The notes under the pieces: generated by a model | Database searches by the model: none | The model's input: only the letters and a program-made list of their open reading frames with translations | Told to the model about the DNA's origin: nothing | In this document: positions 48,315-59,900 of the stretch, piece after piece | Layout: each line of letters opens with the position of its first letter | Numbering within the stretch: position 1 is the stretch's first letter | Made by a program: the position numbers and the translations under genes | From: Histomonas meleagridis | Taxonomy: Eukaryota > Parabasalia > Tritrichomonadida > Dientamoebidae | Reading direction: 5' to 3' | Assembly (NCBI GenBank): GCA_020186115.1 | Contig: WSYJ01000157.1 | Coordinates: forward strand, 372,001-436,000 | DNA length: 64,000 nucleotides

Positions 48315-50753
48315 CTAACATATAATCTGTGATACTATCGTAAAAATGGCGTCAGCCATCATTTTGTTAACATTTCCAAGAATTGAAACTTCGAACTCTT
48401 CTCCTATACATTCTATTTGGAAAGCGAATTCTATATCATTAATAGTTATACCGAACAGAATTGCTCTAATTATTGTTTTCATGTAACAAAACAAATTGTT
48501 TTTCTCGAAAGCTATACACATATCCTCAACAGACTCAATTTTCACATTAGAAAAAGTATTTGTTATTACATTTTCATTATCTTCCAACAACAAACATTCG
48601 AAACGATTTTTCATTCTTTGTAAAACATTTTCATTAATTTTCTTAATTATAATTTTAGGCGGAATAATAACATCGAAAAATATATAATTTTGATCCTTAA
48701 TTAAAATTGCGAATTTTAATTTTCCTTTATATTCATTTTCTTTAAAAGCGTTTTCAGAAGTTTCGAATTTTAAATTTAATTCTTTTGTTTCACCTTTTTT
48801 TATTATGAATTTTTCTTGATTTTGTATACTTAACGAAAACAAATTATAATCATTAAAAACATTCATTATAATAATTTTTTGGTTATTATTATTCGTAATA
48901 TTTAATTTCAAATTATTGTTATTATTAAATTTCCCTCTAATTTCTAAGTTATTATCATTACATATCAAAGGCAACAACAAATCTTTTTTAATGTCAAAAC
49001 TTTTATTCTTTAAAACGGGTACAAATTCTTGAGGAAATTTATCATATATAATCGAAAGTGTACCAATATAAGGGAATAATAAATCGACAAATTTATTATC
49101 ATCCGAATTTTTTATTTTATTTTTATAAAACGTTTTAGGTTCGTTTATTATTATTTCCATTGCTTTTTCGGGATATTTCGTAAGGATACAATAATACATA
49201 TAAGCGCGTTCTCTTAAGTCGATGTTATTTGCTTCATTAATCGAAAGTGATAAAACATATTGTAACATTTCTTTACCATCGTAAGGATTATTAATGAAAT
49301 ATTTTAAGATCGATGTAAGTATTGCTAATTGTACATTAATGTTTTCGTTAAGGAAATCATCAAGAAACATTTGTTGTACTAATTCTTTCGAATTCGAAAT
49401 GATTTCTGAATGTTCACCAAGTATATAAGCTAAAGTGGCTTTAGCATTCGAATTATCAGAAAGTTGATTCACGTTTTGACATATTATTGAAATTAATCGT
49501 TCGAATTGTTGCGAATGTTTACGAAATGAATTAACAGACATAATAATACATTCTTGAATTAAATTTGTGTTATTCGTTTGTAATATCATTGATATTGCTT
49601 CGAAAAATTCGTTTTGAAATGTTGGAAATGATTCAATAAGTTTTCCAATCGAAGTTATAATTTTATTTACAAATGTAATGTTTTCAGATTTTATATTTTT
49701 TTTAAACTCATTAAGAATTGTTATAACATTTTGTTCATTAACTAGTAATAATAAAATATTTATTTTCGAAATATTAAGATAATATGGATCATATAAATCA
49801 CAATAAAAAAAATCAGGTTGAAAAAAAAGATATTTTTTATATTTTTGTATGATAAGAAAAAGCGATTTTAAGACAGTGTATTTAATTCCATCCGAAAAGT
49901 TTAAAAGAGTTACAATCGAAGAACGAATTTTAATAAAAATAGTGCGCATGAATTCGTCGTTGTTTATAAAAGTGTTTATATGTAAAATACAGCGAATTGA
50001 TGACATTTGAATTGATGGACTCATTTGATATAGTCGATTTGTGATCTTGTGAATAAGCTCTATGGCGTCAATAGAGTCGGGAATTTTGATTTGGCTGATG
50101 AAATCAAGTATTTGGACTTGGTTCCATTCATTTGTTTCTTCAAATTTGTCAATTAAATTGATGACAGTTTCAATTGGAATGACAATAAATGGTTGCTCAA
50201 GTGATAAATTTATCTCTTGGATAACTGTAATAGCAGATATTGCAACATTGGGGTTTTGGTCTGTCAAAAGAATTCGAAGAATGGAATTAAAATCACAAAC
50301 ATTAAGAATAGAATGATCACTAAGATATGATCTAAGAATTGAAAAGCCAGTGGTCTTTCGAATATATGGATCTGTTGATGTTACACCTCCAGAAAAAATT
50401 AAAAATAATTTTGAAGCAGTATTTGGAGTGCAGAATGAACCTGCCTGCTTAAGGGCAATAGCTTTAATTTGAGGATTAGGGTTTTCAAAATTTTGTTGAA
50501 TTTTTTTGATAATATTATCCAAAAAATCTTCTTCTTTTCTATTGTATTCAGAATCAAGTATATTTGTAAAACGGTGCATGGTTACATTTTCACCTGCATC
50601 AAATAAAGCTATTTGCTTTTGAATAAATTTGCAATCTTTTCCTTTTGCATACAAAGAAATTGTTTCTTTAAGAGAATCTAATTTCGCCTTTTTATCTGTT
50701 GAACTCAGCTTTTGGGATATTTCCTTGAATTCAACAGGGTTGGATGAGATCAA
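48315..50753 (-). CDS. Adaptor-protein complex beta subunit (beta-adaptin-like), no ATG at the expected start
   Basis: An 812-codon frame with the adaptin N-terminal HEAT solenoid. Matches to beta-adaptins: ENPNPQIKAIALKQAGSFC (family DPNPLIRALAVRTMG), DPYIRKTTGFSILRSYLSDH (DPYVRKTAAVCVAKLHD), LLTDQNPNVAISAITVIQEI (DSNPMVVANAVAALSEI) and NEWNQVQILDFISQIKIPDS (TEWGQIFILDCLSNY). Such subunits recruit cargo and clathrin or other coats on Golgi and endosome membranes. The C-terminal 200 residues (about 600-812) resemble an appendage region. The first in-frame ATG is at about residue 58, inside the conserved solenoid, while the open frame reaches back to about 50783 with none, so the true start is missing: an upstream exon, a non-AUG start or an indel. 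Which AP complex it belongs to is not clear. Confidence 0.78.
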   Translation of the reverse strand: MISSNPVEFKEISQKLSSTDKKAKLDSLKETISLYAKGKDCKFIQKQIALFDAGENVTMHRFTNILDSEYNRKEEDFLDNIIKKIQQNFENPNPQIKAIALKQAGSFCTPNTASKLFLIFSGGVTSTDPYIRKTTGFSILRSYLSDHSILNVCDFNSILRILLTDQNPNVAISAITVIQEINLSLEQPFIVIPIETVINLIDKFEETNEWNQVQILDFISQIKIPDSIDAIELIHKITNRLYQMSPSIQMSSIRCILHINTFINNDEFMRTIFIKIRSSIVTLLNFSDGIKYTVLKSLFLIIQKYKKYLFFQPDFFYCDLYDPYYLNISKINILLLLVNEQNVITILNEFKKNIKSENITFVNKIITSIGKLIESFPTFQNEFFEAISMILQTNNTNLIQECIIMSVNSFRKHSQQFERLISIICQNVNQLSDNSNAKATLAYILGEHSEIISNSKELVQQMFLDDFLNENINVQLAILTSILKYFINNPYDGKEMLQYVLSLSINEANNIDLRERAYMYYCILTKYPEKAMEIIINEPKTFYKNKIKNSDDNKFVDLLFPYIGTLSIIYDKFPQEFVPVLKNKSFDIKKDLLLPLICNDNNLEIRGKFNNNNNLKLNITNNNNQKIIIMNVFNDYNLFSLSIQNQEKFIIKKGETKELNLKFETSENAFKENEYKGKLKFAILIKDQNYIFFDVIIPPKIIIKKINENVLQRMKNRFECLLLEDNENVITNTFSNVKIESVEDMCIAFEKNNLFCYMKTIIRAILFGITINDIEFAFQIECIGEEFEVSILGNVNKMMADAIFTIVSQIIC

Positions 50754-50822
50754 AACAAATCTATTTAAAGTTTTAAAAGAACGTTAAAAAATTTAAATCC
50801 AAAATTTTAATAATACAACTTC

Positions 50823-51029
50823 TTATATGACTGCATCAGCAGGAGTTTCGGGATTCTGAGTGTTATTAGCAGCCATTTCCATTTTTTCAATCATTTGAAG
50901 ATTTGGTGATTTTAATGGAAGAATTTTTGGTTTACAGAAAAGAGTGAGATTTGGTTGCTTTTCGAGATATATTTGTGATGGAGTTGGTGGGAACCCATGA
51001 AGTACTTCCTCTTCTTTTTCGTTTTCCAT
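50823..51029 (-). CDS. BBIP1: BBSome-interacting protein BBIP1 (BBIP10)
   Basis: A 68-residue protein closely matching BBIP1/BBIP10, the smallest BBSome subunit, which supports assembly of the ciliary coat complex. The central block LTLFCKPKILPLKSPNLQMI followed by EKMEMAANNTQN corresponds to the human (V)LCKPKLLPLKSLTLEKLEK and M..AAQNT. Length is near that of the human protein (92) after loss of part of both ends. The N-terminus has FPPTPSQIYLEKQPN, and the C-terminus is short and polar. ATG at 51029. The gene is only 70 bp upstream of the beta-adaptin-like frame on the same strand, an unusually short spacing. Other BBSome subunits are not in the window. Confidence 0.88.
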   Translation of the reverse strand: MENEKEEEVLHGFPPTPSQIYLEKQPNLTLFCKPKILPLKSPNLQMIEKMEMAANNTQNPETPADAVI

Positions 51030-52641
51030 CCCAAAAGCTGAAAGGCTGTATCAAACAAACTAAGTCAAATTCTGTTTTTTACAATAGAATTCTTTTAATC
51101 ACACGATGTGAACAACTTTATAATTCGTATTTGCAAATTTAATTTTTATATACCAAAAGTAATTATTCTCTCATTATCTTTCAATTATCAAAAATCATAA
51201 ATTTTTTGATTTATTTCAAAAATGTAATTTAATATCCCAAAAAAGGGACAAACTTATGTGATTCTATTGGTCGTGTTAAATTTTTACCAACAGATTATCA
51301 GCAATTTGGAAAAGATGATGTGTAAGTTTTAACGTTCAATACATGAGGCATCTTTATCAAGCGTAAAAAACATATAAATAGACGATAATTATTGTATTAA
51401 TACAATTCATATTGTGAATTATTTCTTGGACATATAATTTTTCGAAAATTAGCGTTCAGTGAGAAACGGTTTTGACTGATCTCAACAAGTTCTCTCTTTT
51501 TCTTTTAACGTAAACAAAAGAAAAGATAATCATTGAAAATTTGAATTAAAACCAGAAAAAATTGATTCGTAGCGGCACTCTATTGTCAGATGGCACAATT
51601 CAAAATTGAAAGAACTTAACCCACCGCTAAAATATTTTTTGGTGCTCTCCCGCGTGTGCAAAGGATTACACGTCTCAATCAGCATATTTGTTTTATTTAA
51701 ATTCGCTAGCTTTAATATAAAGTGACCTATATTCAGATATTGAAAAGAATTATTGGTTTAATTTCAAAATTTTCAAAAACGTCATATTTACTGTTGTTAT
51801 TTTACTACGGATGATACTTACTTTTGTTTCTCACTCCTGATAATCAACTGCAGTACTTTATAGTTCAATCTTTAAGTTTACATTAATTTTTTCTTAATTT
51901 ATAATTGGCACAAAGATTACACATGATTTTGACATTTTGATCTCTTGAATTTATTGACAATATACGAATGATTAATGAATCTGTTATCATAAAACTTAAA
52001 AATCAAGATAAATAGCAATCGCGATATTTATTAACATGTTTAGCTATAACAAGTTGCGTGTGAAGTATCTTTGGTAACTGCATTTTTGACGAAAAAAGAT
52101 CATATAAATGTATATACATTTCGATGATGTTAATTTTACAGCGTAATGCGCTTGTTGGAAATTGTTTTTAAAGCATTCTGAGAGCATTGGTGTTATCCTT
52201 TAAAGTAGTCATATCACATAAAATTATTAGCATTTTACTCTCAAATTCAAAAGTTAATATCATTTTAAGTGCTTTAATGGTTAATTCTCACAATCAGTGT
52301 TCATAGGTTTTAACTTTCTATACAAGTTATCGAATTTTTTCATTTCTGGAATTTTTGTCTCAAATAACCAAAACCGCCAGCTCTCAAAAGTTTACCATTC
52401 AAAAACCAGGTAATTCAATATTGGGCGATCAAAATGTTTAAACGGCTATTAAAAAGTGACAAAATCTTGTAACGAATAATCACAGAAAATAATCATATGA
52501 ATTATTAAAATTGAGAGAACACATTGTTTATTTCCACAAATATGACGGTTATCCCAAAACAGTCGAAGCACGGTCACAATTTTTTGAAATGTTTACGTCG
52601 TATTGTTAATATTGGATTTCCGTCGATCTAAGGATACACCA
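51030..52641. other. Long intergenic region, upstream of a Myb gene
   Basis: About 1.6 kb. A short coding-like piece at 51247-51325 (plus strand, GTNLCDSIGRVKFLPTDYQQ then FGKDDV, stop) has no partner and may be a gene remnant. CTCTCCCGCGTGTGCAAAGG near 51648 is a GC-rich island in AT-rich DNA. From 52370 to 52460, ACCGCC, CATTCAAAAACC and AAAAGTGAC resemble the motif set upstream of the other Myb gene. Confidence 0.35.
52452..52460 (+). promoter_or_regulatory. AAAAGTGAC element upstream of Myb gene
   Basis: Exact copy, 182 bp upstream of the Myb ATG and in the same orientation as the gene. AACGGCTATT directly precedes it. Confidence 0.35.
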
Positions 52642-53520
52642 ATGAACGAAGGTCCAAGTACTCCAGATGAAAAGCCAAAGTGGCCAAAGCCAAAAATAGG
52701 AGGCAACCTCAGACATAAATTCACCAAACAAGAAGATGAGACATTAAAGAGAATTGTTCAACAACATGGAGAAGGCAACTGGTCAATAATCGCCTCCTGC
52801 ATGAAAAATAGAACTGCAAGGCAATGTCGCGAGAGGTACAAGAACTACTTATCTCCAAACATAAAAAATGATCCTTGGTCTCCAGAGGAAGAATTACTTC
52901 TTGAGGAAAAGTATGCTGAACTCGGACCAAGGTGGGCCAAGATTGCTTTGTATTTTGAGAATCGTTCCGATGTCAATGTGAAAAATCATTGGACAGCAAT
53001 GACGAACAGACAAAACAGAGAGAAAATGCTTGACCAAAGCAGAGAAGAACCTCATCAGCCTCACTTAGTTTCATTAATACCAATATATCCAACTAATCAA
53101 ATGATTCAAATTCCACAAGCGGCTCTCTACCAGCAACTTCCTATGCAATCAATTCAAGCAATACAGGTTAGCTCTTACCCACGAATGGCACCAATTGGCG
53201 TACCACCGTCAATGTATCAATATAATCCAAATATGTTTCCGCAAGGTAACATGCCTCCAGTGGTCCAGCAAAGTGTCCCTCCTTACAAAGGAAGCAACGT
53301 TGCTGTGACCAGTCGGGCTGAGGCTCATCATCCAACTCACAAAATCGCGAGATTGGTTGAGAGTGCCAACCAGCCCATGAACCAACAAATAGAGCCACCC
53401 AAAGCAAACGAAATTCACCCCGTGAACGTAGATATTAGAGATGAGGACTTTCAAGATTTAGATTTTTCATTCAATTTCGATGCATCATTCGATGAAACCT
53501 TTGACATATTCAATTTTTGA
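52642..53520 (+). CDS. R2R3 Myb transcription factor with acidic C-terminus
   Basis: A 292-residue Myb factor. R2 spans about residues 26-74 (HKFTKQEDETLKRIVQQHGE, GNW, SIIASCMKNRTARQCRERYK) and R3 about 79-125 (DPWSPEEELLLEEKYAELGP, RW, AKIALYFENRSDVNVKNHWT). RTARQCRERYKN is the DNA-reading helix. A Pro/Gln/Met-rich middle region (about 145-240) is followed by a strongly acidic, Phe-rich end (EDFQDLDFSFNFDASFDETF, DIFNF), typical of an activation domain; the Myb at 38040 also ends in an acidic-hydrophobic tail. The ATG at 52642 is the first in frame, since the frame upstream starts at a non-ATG codon. It is the largest of the three Mybs here. Confidence 0.95.
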   Translation: MNEGPSTPDEKPKWPKPKIGGNLRHKFTKQEDETLKRIVQQHGEGNWSIIASCMKNRTARQCRERYKNYLSPNIKNDPWSPEEELLLEEKYAELGPRWAKIALYFENRSDVNVKNHWTAMTNRQNREKMLDQSREEPHQPHLVSLIPIYPTNQMIQIPQAALYQQLPMQSIQAIQVSSYPRMAPIGVPPSMYQYNPNMFPQGNMPPVVQQSVPPYKGSNVAVTSRAEAHHPTHKIARLVESANQPMNQQIEPPKANEIHPVNVDIRDEDFQDLDFSFNFDASFDETFDIFNF

Positions 53521-53903
53521 ATTCGATTACAATAAAGATAGAATTCTTAGAAACTTTCACTGTTTTTTTTTTTAAAAAATTCTGATTTTTTGGAAAACAT
53601 TCCAACCTAGTGCCTTCTCCTGCTTGAAATCGACACTGTGGCTTCACGCAGCTCAAATTGCTTTTGTTTTTATCCAAACAATTGGAAAATCTTCTTGAGT
53701 CAGATGATTCAATTTCATGGCCGTAAAAAAAAAATCAATAATTTTGACCAATAACAAACCATTTGCTATTGTGTTAATTACAATAAATATATTCGTTTAG
53801 CTTGGGAAAGTAAAATTTTTTACTCTAAAATTGATAACCGCTGTCAAAATTCGGAAATGGCGGTTTGTACGTTGTGTGTGTGAATTCGTTATTTATTTTT
53901 TGA
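53521..53903. other. Spacer between Myb and dynein genes
   Basis: About 380 bp. It has long A and T runs, and a GATAACCGCTGTC / GGCGGTTTG pair near 53833 and 53861 just upstream of the dynein start (opposed AACCGC and GCGGTT elements). No gene. Confidence 0.45.
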
Positions 53904-56900
53904 ATGGCTGACCCTCGAATTAACTTTCTTTGGGTAAAACTCAAAGATGTCATGAATTACACGCAATCAGAAGTCGAAAATTGGTCACGAACTATACCAG
54001 CCGAAAAAATGAAAATGATATTAGATTTTTTTTCAGATAATGATAAGAACGCTCTTTTTATTTTTGTTACATCCCGTTCACCATTAGAAGCTACAATTTC
54101 AGATGATCCAAAAGAATATCCTGGAAAAGATTGCATTTTTGTTCCGTACTTTTTAAAAGTTGAACAAGTTAAAACGGGAATCACGCCAAGTAACATTGAA
54201 AATGTTCTATCATGCGGTGTAATTATAGGAGATCCAGTTGAATCTTTTCATACGATGTTTACTAATTCATATAAACATGTACTTCAACAATCCATCACAC
54301 ATTGTGACACGGATGTTGATCAAAAAGAACTTAACCAATTAGTATCAGTCATCGAACGTAAATCAGAAACAGTATCACAAACAATCGCAGCCACAAGGAA
54401 AGCCATTATTCTTGAGCCACCAAATCCATTAGGTGTTGGACTTGATTCCAATTTTATCTTATCAGCCGCACGAGATGATCAAATATGTACACGGTTTGCC
54501 GCGTCACTTCAACAATGGTGTTCACAAATCCAATCACTTTTATCTGTCACAGAACAAGTTCGACAAGAAGATGAAAACAGTGGTCCACGTGCTGAAATGG
54601 ATTATTGGCGTGAGCGGATGTCAATTTTTTCATCACTCATTGAATCCATCAAATCACAACCGACTCGTATCGTCATTTCAGTTTTAAAAGCCGCCAAACA
54701 TCCCAGCATTACATTATGGAATGAACTTGACATCAAGATTACCGAGTCAGCTAATGAAGCGAAAGACAATGTTAAATATCTCTCATCGTTAGAGAAATAT
54801 ACCGAATTATTATATGTTTTAGATCCACCAGGTATTAATGAAATAGTACCAGGTTTAATATCAAGTGTATCAATGGTACATAGTATTTCACGATATTATA
54901 AATCATCACAACGAATTTGTACATTACTTAAAAAGGTTACAAATCAAATGATTAATGCATGTTGTAAATATATTAATAATGGAGGATTACTTCATGAACA
55001 AGATCGTAATGAATTAATTAAGAAATTCCAAGAAAGTATCGACTTAAATAAGAAATATCAAGAAGTATATGATGGAACAATGAAGAAGAAAGTAGTACCT
55101 GAAAATGAAGAAGGGACTGAACGAATCCTTAAAACACATTATATAATATTTGGGAAATTCGATACGTTTTCAGAACGTTGTTCAACATTAATACAATTAT
55201 TTACTACAATTGATCAATATAATAAATTAAAAGATTGTCGAATTGAAGGGATATCTTCAATTGTCGAAAACTTTAAACTGAATGATGATTTTACTATTCG
55301 ATCGAATAATGAATCATTATTAAATCCACGGAATGAAAAGTTTAATTCTAATTATGAAAACTTTAAAGTTCAATGTTCAAATGAAGATGTAAAGTTACGG
55401 AAATGTATATCAAATGCATTTTCAGTAACGAAAACAGTACAAATCGAACTTGAATTATATGAATCATTAAAAAAGACTATGACACGTGAAGAAGGGAAAA
55501 TCGAATTAGAAATATGGTTTAAACATGCAATACAACGTTATAATGAAGATTTAGATAATGTACGAATTTGGTTCACACAACAAAATGAAAACCCACCAAT
55601 ACCTAAGAACTTACCACCAATCACTGGTAAGATTGCATGGGTTCGCCAATTAATATCACGTATTAATAACCCAATGGAAATAATACGTAAATATGATTCG
55701 ATCTTTCAAAATGATAAACAAAAGAAAATGGTAACTAATTTTAATAAGCTATTAACACAATTACTTACATATGAAAAGAAATGTCAAAACCAATTTAATG
55801 AAGCAGCATTATTATTAAAGAAAGAAATGCAAAACACTTTACTTAAAGTTAATTCGAATAATAATTTAACAGTAAACTTCTCACAAGATGTAATGTCAAT
55901 ATTTCAAGAAGCAAATGTATTCCAACGATTAGGATTTCAATTACCAAAAGGATTTGATACTTTATTAACACAAGAACAACATTTAAAGAATTGTCGATTA
56001 GAATTAATGAATTTATTAAATCGATATGAAAATATTATTGAACAAATCCATGATTCATTTGAAGAATTATTTTCTAATGCTAAAACACATTTAGATAATA
56101 TAATTGAACCTGGAGGTCAAACATTAACATGGAGTTCATTAAGTATTGATAAATATTTAGAAACATTAAAAGTCGAAATTAATAAAATTGAAGAAGCTAT
56201 TAATAAAGTTAATGATATTCGGAAATATTCAATTAATAAATCATTACAAGAAATTATTAATACAAGTTTAATACCAGATTTCAAAGAGCCAATTTTAGAT
56301 AGTAATGATTTAATAGATAAAGTTAAAGTCGATGCAATTGAAGCAGGCAAACATATTAATGCACATGTACAATCAATACAATCAAGTGTATGTGAAATAT
56401 TAACAATCATTTCTGAAATATCTGAAATCGGAATTAAAAAAGAAGATGGTAAAGATTATATATATCAATTATTAAAAGATGATAATATAATGGTAGTATG
56501 GACACGTCCAGTTTTTATGTTATTTAAGATGTATGATGGAATGACTTATCGAGCAATATTAAAATGTTTTAAGAACTCAATATATAAATTAATTAATATG
56601 TTAACTAATAATAATAATAATTATCAAACTTTATTTTATACTGAATTAAAACCTACTTTTCCTGAATTAACTATTCAACCAAATTTAAATGACTTACAAC
56701 AAACTTTAAATGAAGTAGTAAAAAGTATGTTAAATTCTACAAAAGAAATTCAAACTTGGCCTACGACAATGTTTGAAAGTACTTTATTAGAACAAAATAA
56801 TACTGAAGCTAATTTAGTAGAAAAAGAACATTTAGAACAAGATTTAATTGATGACGTAGATAATAATCAAGAAGAAGATGATTTAATACCTGCACAAGAA

Positions 56901-59900
56901 CATGATATACATCCAAAGAATTATTTCACAATCATTACAAGAGATAATATAGGTATAGCTTTATTAATATCAATGACAAATAAAATGCAAATATTTGAAA
57001 CTAAAATTAATGAATATATATTAAAGATATCACAATTTTCAAAGAATTGGGAAAATGAAAATGAAAATACTAAAGATTTAGATAATAAAGAATTAACAAT
57101 ACGAGAAATTAAAGAACAAATGGATAAATATCTTACGTTAGAAATTAATATTGAATCAATCGAAGAAAAGAATCGAATTGGACCAATATTATTAAATTGT
57201 GAATGTGTTAAACAAGCATTAATTAGTGAAGCCAAGAAATATAAACAAAAATATGGTGATTTACTTAATAAAATAGGAAGACAAAATATGATTAAATTAA
57301 GTGATTTCATGGAAAAGATGAAAATATCATTATCAAAGAATATTACAAGTTTAGAAGATTTACGAATAGCTATGGAATCATTACAACAAGTTCGAAGTAT
57401 GGAATCTGAAATAGATATTCAAATGGAACCTATTGATGAATCTTATACATTATTAAATAAATATAATATAATTATACCACAAGAAGAATTAGAACAATAT
57501 GAAGGATTAACTTATAATTGGAAGAAACTTCGAGATTTAGAACAACAACAACAAGAAATATTACAAAAAGTATCGCCACAATTTAAAGATCAAGTAATTG
57601 AAGGAATGGATCAATTCTTAATTGACTTTAAAGCATTCATTAAAACTTATAATGAAGAAGGTCCAATGGTTCCAGGATTAAAACCTGCAGAAGCATCAGA
57701 AAGATTAAAAATATTTCAACATCAATTTGATAATTTCCAAAAGAGATGGGAAACTTATTCTGGTGGACAAAAACTTTTTGGTTTACCTTTAACTAAATTA
57801 CCCGAACTTGATGAATTATCGAAACAATTTAAATATCTTAATCAATTATATGGGCTTTATAATGAAGTTAATAGTTATACTAGAGGTATTCGAGATGTAT
57901 TATGGGTTAATGTTAAATTTGAAGAAATCGAAGAAATTATGAGTGAATTCCAAAAGAAAGCTCAACATTTAACTATGAAAGATTGGGCTGCTTATCAAGA
58001 TTTACAACAAAAAATCGATAATTTCGTGGAAACTATGCCTTTATTACAACAATTATCTAATCCTGCAGTCCATGAATGTCATTGGAAACAAATCATTGAA
58101 ATAACAGGTTGTGAAATAGATACAGATCCTGATGTATTTCGACTTGGACATGTATTTAATGCAGGTTTATTAGAACATAAAGATGAAGTCGAAAGTATTT
58201 GTAGCGCTGCTATTGAAGAAGCTAAAATCTTTGCTAAACTTAAAGAAATTGAATCAGAATGGCAAACAACAGAATTTACATTTGCTAACTTTAAAGATAT
58301 GAAAGATGTATTATTAAAAGGAGCTGAAACTAATGAAATAGTTACCAAAATTGAAGATTCTGTTATTATATTATCATCATTAAATTCAAATCGTTTTGTA
58401 GGTAGATTTAAAAAAGAAGTTGAATTATGGATGAAAAAACTTACAACTTCAAGTTCTGTAATAGCAGAATGGTTACAAGTACAATCAATGTGGATATATT
58501 TAGAAGCAGTATTTAGTGGTGGTGATATTGCACGTTATATGACACATGAAACTAAAGCATTTTCACAAATTAATAAGAATTGGTTAACTGTTATGAAGAA
58601 TGCTAATGATATTAAAAATGTTATTTCTGTATGTTCAGGTGATGAAGGATTAAATAAATTATTTTCACATTTATTAGAACAATTACAAAAATGTCAAAAA
58701 GCTTTAGCAGGTTATATCGAGAAGAAACGTTCTGCATTTCCAAGGTTTTATTTTGTATCTGATCCAGTTATCTTAGAAATATTAGGACAAGCTTCAAATC
58801 CTCAAGCAATTCAACCACATTTACAATCAATATTTGATAACTTAGTACATTTAGATTTCGATCAATTACAATTTAATAAAGTTTTAGGATTCCAATCAGC
58901 AGAAGGTGAAAAAGTACAATTTACTAATCCATTTTTAGCTCAAGGTAATGTTGAAGTATGGTTAAATGATTTAGTCCAAAGAATGAGACAAACTATTAGA
59001 GATATTTGTAGTGACATGTCACAACAAGTAATGAAATTTGATACTGAAAAATGGGTATATGGTAAATATCCTACACAAGTATTACTTTTATCAATGATGA
59101 TCTGGTGGACTGAAAAGACAGAAGATTCATTAAATAGAACAAATGGTAAAAATAAGAAAATATTAAATGAAACTTTACAAGAATTCGAAAGTCGATTTAA
59201 AGAACTTATTAAAATCTCAGGAAGTTTAGATAAAACTGATAAACTTAAATCTTTACATGTCGAAGTATTAATTACATTATTTTTACATAACTTAGAAATT
59301 TATCGACAATTAATTCAATCCGGTATTACATCTTCAAGACATTTTGATTGGCAAAAACAAATGCGTTATTATTGGCAAGTCGAAGGACGTAAATGTATAA
59401 TATCTATAACAGATGTTGATCGAGAATATTCATATGAATATTTAGGTTGTACTTCACGTTTAGTAATTACACCATTAACTGATCGATGTTATATTACATT
59501 AGCTCAAGCTTTAGGATTATCTATGGGTGGTTCACCTGCAGGTCCAGCAGGTACAGGTAAGACAGAAACAGTTAAAGATATGGCTAAAGCTTTAGGTATT
59601 ATGTGTGTTGTCTTTAATTGTTCTGATCAAATGAATTATCAAGCATTAGGTCGAATCTTTAGAGGTTTAGCACAATCAGGTGTATGGGGTGATTTTGATG
59701 AATTTAATCGTATAGAATTAGATGTATTATCAGTAGCAGCACAACAAGTTTCATGTATCTTTAATGCTTGTCGAGAACGTCAACGAATGTTTAAATTTAC
59801 TGATGGGAATTTAGTCGAATTAGATAATCGAGTTGGTATATTTATTACTATGAATCCTGGTTATGCAGGTCGTCAAGAATTACCAGAAAACTTAAAAATA

